Assembly: GCA_026129465.1 (NCBI GenBank)
Contig: JAHCIA010000001.1
Span: forward strand, 2,679,964-2,743,963
Origin: Flavobacteriales bacterium
GTDB taxonomy: Bacteria; Bacteroidota; Bacteroidia; Flavobacteriales_F; PHOS-HE28
Direction: 5' to 3'
DNA: 64,000 nucleotides
Made by a program: the position numbers and the translations under genes. Each line of letters begins with the position of its first letter. Positions within the stretch are counted from its first letter, which is position 1. Under the pieces are notes generated by a model, which saw only the letters and a list, made by a program, of their open reading frames with translations, had not been told where the DNA came from and did not search any database. Below, in pieces: positions 45,176 to 54,160 of this stretch.

Positions 45176-47857
45176 CCGGCTGTACCCCGGCCTACCGATC
45201 AAGGCCTTGTGCCGGAGGAAGGCGTGGGTGGCCTCCTGTGATCGCAATTGCCGTTCGCCGGCGGTCACAGGCACATAGGGGTTGCTTTGGGCCGCATCGA
45301 TCACCCGCGCCTTCTGGCGATCCTTCCATTGCAGTTCCAGAATGTCCAGGATCTCCCGCTTCAATTCGTCATCCAGCAGGGGGAAGGCCACTTCGATACG
45401 GCGGTCCAGGTTCCGGCCCATCAGGTCGGCCGAGGAGAGGTGTACGGTGGGCGCCCCCTGGTTGTGGAACACATACACCCGGCTGTGCTCCAGAAAGCGG
45501 TCCACGATGCTGATGGCCTTGATGCGGTCGCCAGTGCCACTGCTGCCCGGCACCAGACAGCATATGCCGCGAATGATCAGCCGCACCTCCACACCAGCGC
45601 GCGCCGCATCGTAGAGTTTGGCGATCATGGCGCGGTCCTCCAGGCTGTTGAGTTTGATCAGGATGCCCGATGGCTTGCCGCGCAGGGAGGCTTCAATTTC
45701 GCGGTCGACCATGGCCTCCAATCGTCCGCGCAGTCCCACGGGGGCCATCAGCAGATGGCGCAATGCTGGGCGGCGGCGGCGGTCGCGCAGGTGCTCGAAG
45801 ACCTCGGCCACTTCCCGCGCGATCGCCGGCCGCGCGGTGAGCAATGCGGAATCCGAATAGATGGTGGCCGTGCGCTCGTTGAAATTGCCCGTACCCAGGT
45901 AGGCATAGCGGCGTAGGCGGCCCTGCTCCCGGCGCTCCACCAGGCAGAGCTTGCAGTGCACTTTCAAGTGTTCTGAGCCGTACAGCACTTCCGCGCCGGC
46001 ACGTTCCAGCGTTTCACCCCAGAAGAGATTGGAGCGTTCATCGAAGCGCGCCTTCACCTCCACGAAAACGGTCACTGACTTGCCGTGCTCCAGCGCGTCC
46101 ATCAGGGCCGCGCAAACCGCCGATCCTTCGGCCACGCGGTACAGTGTGATGGCGATGCGTGTCACCAGCGGGTCCCGTGCCGCCTGTCGCAACCAGTCCG
46201 TCAGTCCCCCGAAGTCGTGGTAGGGGAAATGCATCAGCACATCGCCCTTGCCGATCGCCTTGAACGCCCCGCCGCGTGCGGCCATGGCCGGATGGGTGAT
46301 GGCTCTCAATGGTTTGTCGCGCAGTTCCGCATGCCCGGTGATGGGCAGCTTCATCAGATCGCTGAAGTTGTGGTAGCGGCCACCGCTGACCAGGTCCTCC
46401 TTCGCCAAGCCAAGCAGTGCACGCAACTCGCGCAGGGTGCCCTTGGGCATGGCGTGGTCGTGCAGGAAGCGTGAGGGGACCCCGGTGCGCCGCTTGCGCA
46501 GGCTCTTGCGCACTTTGTCCTGCACATTGCCCGCGAATTCCTCATCCAGATAGAGTTCCGCGTCGCGCGAGAGTTTGATGGCATGGCAGGCGATCACCTT
46601 GTGCCCGCTGAACATGCGGCCCAGGCAGATCCGCATCGCGTCGTCAAGGAAGATCAGATCGTTGGCGCCTTTGGCGGAGGGTAGCCGCAGGAATCTGCCA
46701 AGTTCATCAGATGGGATGTTCACCAGGATATGGCGCGGCTTGGTGCGCCCCTTGGGCCGTAGCGTACAGACGAAGTAGAGCTTGCGGTCCTCGATGAAGG
46801 GCGCGTTGCCCGGACGCACCGCCGCGGTGTCGATCAGCGGAGCCACCTGCTTGCGGAAGTAGGTGCGGACGAAATGCTTCTGCTCGGTGGAGAGCCGCTC
46901 CGGGGCCAGGATGCGGATCCCTTCCTGCTCCAGGGCCGGCAGGAGTGTGCCGCGGTACAAGGCACCGAACTCCTGCTGCTGCTTCAGCGCCTTGCGGTTG
47001 AGCCGCGCAATGAGCTTGGCCGTGGGCACCTCCATCGCGGTGCGCTCCGCCTTGGTGAGCCCTGAGAGGCTGCGCAGCGAGGCCACACGCACGCGGTAGA
47101 ACTCATCGAGGTTGCTGGAATAGATCGCCAGGAATTTTAGGCGCTCCAACAGGGGCACCCGGGGATCCTTCGCTTCCTGCAACACGCGGTCGTTGAAGCT
47201 CAGCCAGCTGAGGTCGCGATCGAAGAAGCGGTCGGGCGTGGGAGGGGTCTTGCGTTTCAGGGCGGCATCCTTCGTGGCGCGCAGGGCCGTGAGGTTGATG
47301 CCCTTTTGCCGGCCATAGCGTTTGCGCGCATAGGCCGTGTGGAAGCGGTGCGCGCGCAGATAGGCCAGGTTGGTCTCGCGCCAGGTCTTGCGGCTGATGC
47401 TGTCCCCGGTGGCATGCTCGATCTCCCGGCGCAGCTTTTCGCTACGGGCGATGAAGTCCGCCTGCCCGGCCTTGGATGAATCCGCATCGCGGATCGCCTC
47501 TTGCGCCGGTCCGCGCGGGCGCCGGCCCATGCGGGTGGCCATGATCAACGCGCGCACCCTGGCCCGGTCACGTGCGGAGGCGCCATGCCGTTCAAGAAAG
47601 CGCTCGGCGATGTCCGCACTGTGTGCTTCATGGTCCGCACGGCCGCGCGCGTAGCCGGTATCGTGGAAGAGCGCGGCGACCTCCAACAGCGCGAGATCCC
47701 GTCCACCGAGCCCCATCGCCTGCCCGATCTGCACCGCGGTGCGTGTCACGCCGAGGGTATGTTCCAGATCGTGGAATTCCAACTCGGGAGGCATGTGCCG
47801 CGCGAACCAGCGCCGAACATGCGTGCGGGTCTTCTCCAACAGTAACTCGTCGATCAT
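45152..47857 (-). CDS. ppk1: HD-domain / polyphosphate kinase 1 fusion protein
   Basis: 901 residues. Residues 1 to about 200 are an HD metal-dependent phosphohydrolase domain: H33 (HDLEH), H65-D66 (ALFHDTGY), H76/H79 and D124 (IRDADSS). Residues from about 208 are a complete PPK1: RFFDRDLSWLSFNDRVL at the N domain, LYRVAEGSAV, the phospho-His region EHLKVHCKLCLV, GTGNFNERTA and IRGICCLVPGS. PPK1 makes polyphosphate from ATP reversibly. The HD part suggests a linked phosphohydrolase, perhaps nucleotide-cleaving, but its substrate is unknown. The ATG at 47857 is chosen (MIDELLLEKTR) with a -7-like box on the minus strand at 47867-47874. It diverges from the SiaB-like gene. Confidence 0.92.
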   Translation of the reverse strand: MIDELLLEKTRTHVRRWFARHMPPELEFHDLEHTLGVTRTAVQIGQAMGLGGRDLALLEVAALFHDTGYARGRADHEAHSADIAERFLERHGASARDRARVRALIMATRMGRRPRGPAQEAIRDADSSKAGQADFIARSEKLRREIEHATGDSISRKTWRETNLAYLRAHRFHTAYARKRYGRQKGINLTALRATKDAALKRKTPPTPDRFFDRDLSWLSFNDRVLQEAKDPRVPLLERLKFLAIYSSNLDEFYRVRVASLRSLSGLTKAERTAMEVPTAKLIARLNRKALKQQQEFGALYRGTLLPALEQEGIRILAPERLSTEQKHFVRTYFRKQVAPLIDTAAVRPGNAPFIEDRKLYFVCTLRPKGRTKPRHILVNIPSDELGRFLRLPSAKGANDLIFLDDAMRICLGRMFSGHKVIACHAIKLSRDAELYLDEEFAGNVQDKVRKSLRKRRTGVPSRFLHDHAMPKGTLRELRALLGLAKEDLVSGGRYHNFSDLMKLPITGHAELRDKPLRAITHPAMAARGGAFKAIGKGDVLMHFPYHDFGGLTDWLRQAARDPLVTRIAITLYRVAEGSAVCAALMDALEHGKSVTVFVEVKARFDERSNLFWGETLERAGAEVLYGSEHLKVHCKLCLVERREQGRLRRYAYLGTGNFNERTATIYSDSALLTARPAIAREVAEVFEHLRDRRRRPALRHLLMAPVGLRGRLEAMVDREIEASLRGKPSGILIKLNSLEDRAMIAKLYDAARAGVEVRLIIRGICCLVPGSSGTGDRIKAISIVDRFLEHSRVYVFHNQGAPTVHLSSADLMGRNLDRRIEVAFPLLDDELKREILDILELQWKDRQKARVIDAAQSNPYVPVTAGERQLRSQEATHAFLRHKALIGRPGYSRKTGTPRT

Positions 47858-47866
47858 GGCGGCGGG

Positions 47867-47874
47867 CGAATTTA
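47867..47874 (-). promoter_or_regulatory. -7-like box TAAATTCG for HD-PPK1
   Basis: Minus-strand TAAATTCG matches TAnnTTTG at seven of eight positions, 9 bases from the start codon at 47857. Confidence 0.4.
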
Positions 47875-47905
47875 GCCGCAGGCCATGGCGATGGGTCATC
47901 GCGGC

Positions 47906-47913
47906 TATCTTTG
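47906..47913 (+). promoter_or_regulatory. -7 promoter box TATCTTTG for the SiaB-like gene
   Basis: Exact TAnnTTTG match, 16 bases before the ATG at 47930; it makes the longer frame from 47885 unlikely because that start would lie upstream of the promoter. Confidence 0.6.
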
Positions 47914-47929
47914 GTCACGGCCCGCCGGG

Positions 47930-48961
47930 ATGGACCTTCAACTGGTGCACACCCTGTTCGGCGCCCTGGCGGGCGATCGTACCACGATCCTCTACAGTGG
48001 GCGCTTTCACGACGATCTGTCCCCGGCACTGATCGCCATGGGGCGCGAGGTGCGGCACCAGGACGATGAACGAGCGATAGGCGGCCGCCTCTCCTTCGTG
48101 CTGGTGGAGGCTTTTCAGAACATCATCCGCCATGGTGTCGGATCGGACGCCGGCCGACCCCTCCTCATGTTGCGCTCGCGCGGCGGTGCGCACGAGGTGG
48201 TGGCCATGAACACCATGGCCGAAGGTGGCCTGGCCGACCTTGAACAACGGCTGGCACGATTGCGCGGATTGGATCGCGCACAGTTGAAGGATTTGTTCCT
48301 GCGCAGCTTGGCGCGCACGGAGCGCACGGAACGGGGCGGGGCGGGGCTGGGCCTGATCGAGATGGCGCGCCGTTCAGGCCACGGATTGCGGCATCGTCTG
48401 TCCCCAATGGATGGTGGCCGTGCCCACTTCACCCTGCAAGTGCAGGTGGGGGGGGAGGCCGTGGGCTTCTCCAATGAGGCGCAATTGGACATCCTGTATC
48501 GCATCGTCACGGTGGAAGGACTCCTACTGCTGTGCATGGGCAGGATCGCGCCGGGCATGCAGGACGCCATGCGGCCCTTGCTGGGCCTCGACCTCGACCC
48601 GGGCCGAAGGGGTGGTGTGGACCTTGGCAGGGCCTTCCTCGCCGGTATGTCTTTCCTGCAAGTGCAGGATGATGCCCGGCCGATGTTCGCCGTCTTCCGT
48701 CGACCGGAAGGCATAGGGGTCGTCCTCGCACTCCACCTCGACAATGCCGCGGCCGATGCGCTGCAGGCCTTGGTGCATGAGTTGGAAGGCTTGTCGCCCA
48801 CCGAGAAACAGCGTCGCTATCGCGACCTCCTGCTGGGCCGGAGTCCGGATGAGCATGGCGGCCTAACCGGCCTGCTGGAATTGGCGCGCTTGGGCCATGT
48901 GCCCATATCCATGGAGCGTTCGCACGAGGATGGCCTGGTGGTGTTGCGTGTGATGGTCTGA
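47930..48961 (+). CDS. SiaB-like (DUF6272) protein with a degenerate second copy
   Basis: 343 residues. Residues about 1-175 resemble SiaB family protein kinases/anti-sigma-type regulators (DUF6272): TTILYSGRFHDDLSPALIAMG, then an N-box-like LSFVLVEAFQNIIRHG near 55-68, and LARTERTERGGAGLGLIEMARRSG with a GxGLGL glycine motif. Residues about 180-343 repeat this layout weakly: LLLLCMGRIAPGMQDAMRP, then LALHLDNAAADALQALVHELEGLS, then HGGLTGLLELARLGHVPISMERS, matching the first copy but without the N-box Asn/His. So the second domain has lost the ATP-site residues. It is divergent from the HD-PPK1 gene. By homology it would phosphorylate or bind a STAS partner (SiaC type); no such gene is adjacent. 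Confidence 0.75.
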   Translation: MDLQLVHTLFGALAGDRTTILYSGRFHDDLSPALIAMGREVRHQDDERAIGGRLSFVLVEAFQNIIRHGVGSDAGRPLLMLRSRGGAHEVVAMNTMAEGGLADLEQRLARLRGLDRAQLKDLFLRSLARTERTERGGAGLGLIEMARRSGHGLRHRLSPMDGGRAHFTLQVQVGGEAVGFSNEAQLDILYRIVTVEGLLLLCMGRIAPGMQDAMRPLLGLDLDPGRRGGVDLGRAFLAGMSFLQVQDDARPMFAVFRRPEGIGVVLALHLDNAAADALQALVHELEGLSPTEKQRRYRDLLLGRSPDEHGGLTGLLELARLGHVPISMERSHEDGLVVLRVMV

Positions 48962-49052
48962 TCGCGCCGCGCATGGATCGCGATGCGCCTTTCCCCGATC
49001 CCGGCCGCGATGCGCATACCGATCGGCACAGCCTTGGGGTTATGTCCCCATC

Positions 49053-49187
49053 ATGGGCACCACCATCCATTACATCATCGGCCGCCTGGGACGTTTCGAG
49101 TTTTGGTTCAATGCGCGCTTCGGCTGGTTCTTCACCAACGGGATGAAGAACTCCGGCGACCGAGGCGGTCCTTCCGTCAGGGCTTGA
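49053..49187 (+). CDS. 44-residue small protein with GRxGRFxFWFNxxFGWFFTNG motif
   Basis: Small ORF ATG 49053 to TGA 49187 reading MGTTIHYIIGRLGRFEFWFN followed by ARFGWFFTNGMKNSGDRG. The aromatic GRLGRFEFWFNARFGWFFTNG core is like small conserved proteins I recall from Flavobacteria, usually without assigned function. The interval 48962-49384 (423 bases) otherwise holds only the suf promoter region. The residue pattern, not length, is the support; codon use is like the neighbours. Confidence 0.5.
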   Translation: MGTTIHYIIGRLGRFEFWFNARFGWFFTNGMKNSGDRGGPSVRA

Positions 49188-49326
49188 AACCGATGTGGTC
49201 TGGTGGCGGGGAAGGGACCGGAAGGTGACCCTGGACCGCACCTGGTGCGCATGCCCGGCCTTTCGCCCCGAACCTCTCAGAGAAGGATCTGTTCTTCCCA
49301 TGCCTTGCGCGGCCGATCGCGGCGGC

Positions 49327-49334
49327 TACCTTTG
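49327..49334 (+). promoter_or_regulatory. -7 promoter box TACCTTTG of the suf operon
   Basis: Exact TAnnTTTG match, 50 bases before the sufC start. Transcription would begin near 49340, immediately upstream of the palindrome at 49348. Confidence 0.65.
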
Positions 49335-49347
49335 CCAAATCACTTTG

Positions 49348-49364
49348 TTTAGAACGATTCCAAA
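49348..49364. promoter_or_regulatory. Palindromic operator candidate TTTAGAA-CGA-TTCCAAA
   Basis: Two 7-base half-sites around a 3-base centre, with six of seven positions symmetric (TTTAGAA against TTTGGAA). It lies in the start of the sufC leader where a repressor would block transcription. IscR/SufR-type or Fur-like control of suf genes is usual; which regulator applies here is unknown. Confidence 0.5.
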
Positions 49365-49384
49365 TTGGAAGACATTCCGCCATC

Positions 49385-50127
<743 letters not shown>

Positions 50128-50131
<4 letters not shown>

Positions 50132-51396
50132 TGAGCACGATGACCGCCACCGACCCCAAGGCCACCGTGCTTCCACTGCTAGAGGGTTCCACCTGGCCCG
50201 GCAGCGCCGAAGCCCTGGCCCAGGTGCACGCACTTCCCGTTCCCACCACCAAGACCGAAGCGTGGAAGTACACCCGCGTGGGCAAGCTGTTCAACCAGCC
50301 GTATGCCGCACCGAAGGGCGATGTGAACGTGGCGCTGCCTGCCCGCCTTCCCTTCGATACCACCCGCGTGGTCTTCGTGAACGGCCATTTCCGCGCGGAC
50401 CTGAGCGATGATCTCAAGGATCAAAAAGGCATCGTAATCGACAGCCTGAAGCACCACCTCACCCACGGCCCGGTGAAGGAGCATTACGGCACGCTGGCGC
50501 CCACCAGCGAGCTCCTTTTCACCGCCATGAACTCCGCCGCTCCCATCGACGGCCTGATCCTGCTGGTGACCAAGGGCGTGAAGGTGGAGCATTCGATCCA
50601 CGTGTTGCACATCACCACGTCAGCACGCCAGCTGATACAACCGCGTGACCTCTTCATGCTCCACGAAGGCGCCGAGGCCGAAGTGATCATCGAGCACATC
50701 GCCCTTGATACGCCCGAGGCTTTCGTCAACAGTGTGCGCGAGTGCTTGGTGGGCGAAGGTGCGCGCCTCACGGTCCACAAGCTGCAGCACGAGGTCAACG
50801 GTCCGGCGAACATCAGCTTCGAGGGCGTACGCGTGGCGGCCAAAGGCCACTTCAGCATCAGCACCACGACACTCGATGGCGCACTGATCCGCAATGAGGT
50901 GAAGGTGTCACTGGCCGGCGCGGAGGCGCATGCCGAGCTGAACGGCGTGTACCTGCTGAACGGCACCACGCACTGCGACAACCACACCTACATCGGTCAC
51001 GACGTGCCGGACTGCACCAGCGACGAGCTCTACAAGGGCATCGTGGCGGGCAAGGGCACCAGCGTGTTCAACGGCAAGGTCTACGTGAAGCAGGACGCTC
51101 AGCGCACCCGCGCCTACCAGAGCAACGCCAACATCCTGCTGGGCGATGATGCCAAGGTGTACACCAAGCCTGAACTGGAGATCTACGCCGACGACGTGAA
51201 GTGCAGCCACGGGTGCACCATCGGCCGGCTGGACGAGAAGGGCCTGTTCTACCTGCGCAGCCGCGGGGTTAGCGAGGCCGAGGCGCGCAAGCTGATGGCC
51301 CATGCCTTCATCACCGAGGTGGTGGAGCGCGTACAGAACGAGGAGTGGAAGGCGGTGTTGACAGCGTTGATCGACAACAAACTCGCGCAATTGTGA
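50128..51396 (+). CDS. sufD: Fe-S cluster assembly protein SufD
   Basis: 422 residues, right-handed beta-helix scaffold subunit. The N-terminal helical part has KTEAWKYTRVGKLF; the core repeat region has LNGVYLLNGTTHCDNHTYIGHDVPDCTSDELYKGI and FNGKVYVKQDAQRTRAYQSNANILL, then EIYADDVKCSHGCTIGRLDEKGLFYLRSRGV, all SufB/D hallmarks. ATG at 50128 overlaps the sufC stop (ATGA). The C-terminus (FITEVVERV) matches SufD. Its partner SufB must be encoded elsewhere. Confidence 0.96.
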
Positions 51397-52649
51397 GCAC
51401 CAAAGCGGCACCGGTCACCAACGCGTTCGACGTGGAGGAGATCCGCGCGCAGTTCCCCATCCTGAAGGAGCTGGTGCACGGCAAACCGCTCGTGTACTTC
51501 GACAACGCCGCGACCAGCCAGAAGCCGCGTCGCGTGATCAAGGCCGAGAGCGCCTACTACGCCACGATCAACGCCAACGTGCACCGCGGCGTGCACACGC
51601 TCAGCACGAAGGCCACTGAGGCGCAGGAGGCCGCGCGCGAGACCATCCGCAGGCACATCAACGCCAAGCACGCCCACGAGGTGATCTTCACCAGTGGCAC
51701 CACGGCGGGCATCAACCTGGCGGCATTCAGCCTGGGACAGTTGCTGCTTAAGAAGGGCGACGAGGTGCTGATCAGCGGCATGGAGCACCACGCGAACATC
51801 GTCCCCTGGCAGATGGCCTGCGAGCGGCACGGGGCGAAGCTGAAGGTGATACCGGTGACCGATAGCGGAGAGCTGGAATTGGGATCATCTGATCATCTGA
51901 TAGGCCAATTCTCTGATCGCACCCGCATTCTTGCGATCTCCCACGTGAGCAATACACTGGGCACGATCAATCCCGTGAAGGACTTGATCGCCGAGGCGAG
52001 GAAGCGCGGCATCATCACCGTGGTGGATGGCGCGCAGGCGATCGCGCACTTGTACGTGGATGTGCAGGAACTTGGCTGTGACCTGTACGCCTTCAGCGGG
52101 CACAAGGCATACGGTCCTACTGGAATTGGCGTGCTCTACGGCCGCGAGGAGCTGCTGGAGCGCATGCCCCCCTGGCAGGGTGGTGGCGAGATGATCGACA
52201 CGGTCACCTTCGAAAAGACCACCTATGCCAAGCTGCCCTTCAAGTTCGAGGCGGGCACGCCGAACATCGCGGGCATCATCGGCTTGGGCGAGGCCATCCG
52301 CTGGATGGAGGACTACGACAAGGCCGCCATGGCCGCGCACGAGCACACGTTGTTGGAGCATGCCACCAAGGAGCTGCTCACCATCGATGGCCTGCGGATC
52401 ATAGGTACGGCGCAGAAGAAAGTGGGCGTGATCAGCTTCGTGATCGACGGCGTCCATCACTACGACCTGGGCACACTGCTAGACCAACAGGGCATAGCCG
52501 TGCGCACAGGACACCATTGCACGCAGCCATTGATGGACCGCTTCGGCGTGAGCGGTACGACGCGTGCGAGCTTCGCATGTTTCAACACAGTGGAGGAGGT
52601 GGAGATGATGGTGGCGGCGACGAGGAAGGCAGTGAAGATGCTGCGATGA
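51393..52649 (+). CDS. sufS: Cysteine desulfurase SufS
   Basis: 418 residues, PLP-dependent group II desulfurase. PLP-binding region: MEHHANIVPWQ, VVDGAQAIAHLYVD and the Lys in AFSGHKAYGPTG (about 237). The active-site Cys is in the RTGHHCTQP loop (C376). A GTG at 51393 overlaps the sufD stop (GTGA); it is chosen because it gives VSTKAAPVTNAFDVEEIRAQFP, the family N-terminus. A GGATCATCTGATCATCTGA micro-repeat lies at 51883-51901 in a surface loop (ELELGSSDHLIGQ). It supplies sulfur through SufE to SufBCD. Confidence 0.95.
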   Translation: MSTKAAPVTNAFDVEEIRAQFPILKELVHGKPLVYFDNAATSQKPRRVIKAESAYYATINANVHRGVHTLSTKATEAQEAARETIRRHINAKHAHEVIFTSGTTAGINLAAFSLGQLLLKKGDEVLISGMEHHANIVPWQMACERHGAKLKVIPVTDSGELELGSSDHLIGQFSDRTRILAISHVSNTLGTINPVKDLIAEARKRGIITVVDGAQAIAHLYVDVQELGCDLYAFSGHKAYGPTGIGVLYGREELLERMPPWQGGGEMIDTVTFEKTTYAKLPFKFEAGTPNIAGIIGLGEAIRWMEDYDKAAMAAHEHTLLEHATKELLTIDGLRIIGTAQKKVGVISFVIDGVHHYDLGTLLDQQGIAVRTGHHCTQPLMDRFGVSGTTRASFACFNTVEEVEMMVAATRKAVKMLR

Positions 52650-53086
52650 GCACCACGATGACATTGGCTCAAGCTCAGCAGGAACTAGTGGACGATTTCG
52701 CCATGTTCAGCGGCTGGCAGGACCGCTATGAGCACCTGATCGAGCTGGGCAAGGACCTGCCGCTGATCGCGCCGGAGCACAAGACCGACGACAACCTCGT
52801 GCGCGGTTGCCAGAGCCGGGTTTGGCTTCACGCCGCCCCTCAGAACGGCCTCATCCACTTCACTGCCGACAGCGACGCCATGATCACCAAGGGCATCGTG
52901 GCCCTGCTGGTGCGCGTGTTCAACCACCGCACGCCGCAGGAGATCATCGGCGCGTCCACGGAGTTCATCGACAAGATCGGGTTGCGCGCGCACTTGAGCC
53001 CGAACCGTGCGAACGGCCTGAGCGCGATGATCGATCAGATGAAGCGTTACGCATTGGCGTTTTCCGGTAAAGGACCCGAGGCATGA
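52646..53086 (+). CDS. sufE: SufE family sulfur acceptor
   Basis: 146 residues. It receives persulfide sulfur from SufS by a Cys at position 55 (NLVRGCQSRVW, the family motif). Other features are FAMFSGWQDRYEHLIELGKDLP and the C-terminal SPNRANGLSAMIDQMKRYAL. The ATG at 52646 overlaps the sufS stop by ATGA. It is followed by a non-coding gap with a large inverted repeat, so it may end the tightly coupled part of the operon. Confidence 0.95.
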   Translation: MSTTMTLAQAQQELVDDFAMFSGWQDRYEHLIELGKDLPLIAPEHKTDDNLVRGCQSRVWLHAAPQNGLIHFTADSDAMITKGIVALLVRVFNHRTPQEIIGASTEFIDKIGLRAHLSPNRANGLSAMIDQMKRYALAFSGKGPEA

Positions 53087-53119
53087 GAAGCGAGGTCAAC
53101 TCTTCGATCAATGGTGGAT

Positions 53120-53182
53120 ACTGTCTTATGTACGATGTCTTATGCCGGACGGCGTTGCATAAGACATCGTACATAAGACAGT
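53120..53182. repeat. 26-bp perfect inverted repeat with 11-base loop
   Basis: The arm at 53120-53145 (ACTGTCTTATGTACGATGTC then TTATGC) is matched exactly by the reverse complement at 53157-53182. The loop is CGGACGGCGTT. Each arm contains TGTCTTATG twice. It lies between sufE and the MIP18-like gene. It may be a dispersed palindromic element of REP/MITE type, or a transcription-ending or processing hairpin. Confidence 0.9.
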
Positions 53183-53222
53183 GCTTGCCTCCTGTATACG
53201 CGCGCCCTCTCCCATACGCACA

Positions 53223-53543
53223 ATGACCCCGGAAGAAAAGAAACACCTGGAAGAACGTGTCATCGACATGCTCAAGAGCGTGTACGATCCGGAGATCCCC
53301 GTGGACATCTACGAGCTGGGCCTGATCTATGAGGTGAGCATCAGCGACGACGCGCATGTGGGCATCAAGATGACCTTGACCAGTCCCGCATGCCCCGTGG
53401 CCGAAAGCCTGCCCAATGAGGTGGAGCAGAAGGTGGCCGGTGTGCCCGGCGTGACAAGCGCCAAGGTGGAGATCACCTTCGAGCCACCCTGGGACCGCAC
53501 GATGATGAGCGAGGCGGCGCAATTGGAACTGGGGTTCATGTGA
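53223..53543 (+). CDS. MIP18/DUF59 family Fe-S assembly factor (SufT-like)
   Basis: 106 residues. The core DPEIPVDIYELGLIYEVSISDDAHVGIKMTLTSPACPVAESLP is the family signature, including the conserved Cys in SPACP. It works in iron-sulfur protein maturation. The ATG at 53223 is chosen; upstream frame residues come from the repeat gap. The stop overlaps the start region of the DUF2480 gene. Its place after suf genes supports this role. Confidence 0.93.
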   Translation: MTPEEKKHLEERVIDMLKSVYDPEIPVDIYELGLIYEVSISDDAHVGIKMTLTSPACPVAESLPNEVEQKVAGVPGVTSAKVEITFEPPWDRTMMSEAAQLELGFM

Positions 53544-54088
53544 TGAGCGACAACAGCCCCATCATCAACAAGGTCGCTTCGAGCGGGATCATCACCCTCG
53601 ACTTGGAGGAGCTGTACCCGGCCGGTGAGCGGGTGGTCTTCGACCTGAAGCCGCTGTTGTGGCAGGAGATCGCACTGAAGGAGGATGATCTGCGCACCTT
53701 CTGCAAGGAGCATGATTGGTCGCGATACCAAGGCAAGTTCATGTCGGTGAATTGCAGCGCCGATGCCATCGTGCCGACCTGGGCCTATATGCTGGTGGCC
53801 ACGCACCTGCAGCCGCACGCGGCCTTCGTCACGCAAGGCGATGCGGAACAGCTGGAGCATGCCATCTTCACGCGCTTCGTGCAACAACTGGATGTGGAGC
53901 CCTACCGCGATGCCCGTTTAGTGGTGAAGGGCTGCAGCAAGCTGCCCGTGCCGCTGAATGCCTATGTGGAGCTGAGCATGAAGCTGCTGCCGGTGGTGAA
54001 GAGCCTGATGTTCGGCGAGCCGTGCAGCACGGTGCCCTTGTACAAACGGCCAAAGGCCTCGCGCGACTCCGGGTCAAGCCCGGAGTGA
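53543..54088 (+). CDS. DUF2480 family protein
   Basis: 181 residues, start ATG 53543 overlapping the upstream stop (TGATG); a GTG at 53540 would add one residue. Features of DUF2480 seen: GIITLDLEELYPAGERVVFDLKPLLWQEIALKEDDLR, SRYQGKFMSVNCSADAIVPTWAYMLVA and CSKLPVPLNAYVELSMKLLPVVKSLMFGEPCSTVPLYKRPKA. DUF2480 genes commonly sit in Bacteroidota suf operons, but the biochemical role is unknown. The last residues after RPKA (SRDSGSSPE) come from a palindromic insertion; see the repeat entry. Confidence 0.9.
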   Translation: MSDNSPIINKVASSGIITLDLEELYPAGERVVFDLKPLLWQEIALKEDDLRTFCKEHDWSRYQGKFMSVNCSADAIVPTWAYMLVATHLQPHAAFVTQGDAEQLEHAIFTRFVQQLDVEPYRDARLVVKGCSKLPVPLNAYVELSMKLLPVVKSLMFGEPCSTVPLYKRPKASRDSGSSPE

Positions 54089-54143
54089 CAGCTACGGCGA
54101 GCATTGATGTGCGATGCCGCTGTACAAGCGGCCCAAGGCATAG
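54035..54143 (+). repeat. Duplicated DUF2480 C-terminus around a palindromic insertion
   Basis: The codons for PLYKRPKA at the gene end (54035-54057) recur about 82 bases later (54117-54140), where they are followed at once by TAG. Between them is ACTCCGGG-TCAAG-CCCGGAGT (54066-54086), a perfect 8-bp inverted repeat of the type found in dispersed REP-like elements. The second copy looks like the original end of the gene. Confidence 0.7.
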
Positions 54144-54147
54144 GCGC

Positions 54148-54155
54148 TACCTTCG
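54148..54155 (+). promoter_or_regulatory. -7-like box TACCTTCG before the zincin-like gene
   Basis: Seven of eight positions match TAnnTTTG; five bases from the ATG at 54161, suggesting a leaderless transcript. Confidence 0.4.
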
Positions 54156-54160
54156 GGCGG

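Noticed and set aside
51393-52649. SufS seemed to lack the catalytic Cys in the GTTRASF segment
   Set aside because: The active-site Cys of this family is in the HHC loop, and RTGHHCTQP is present (C376).
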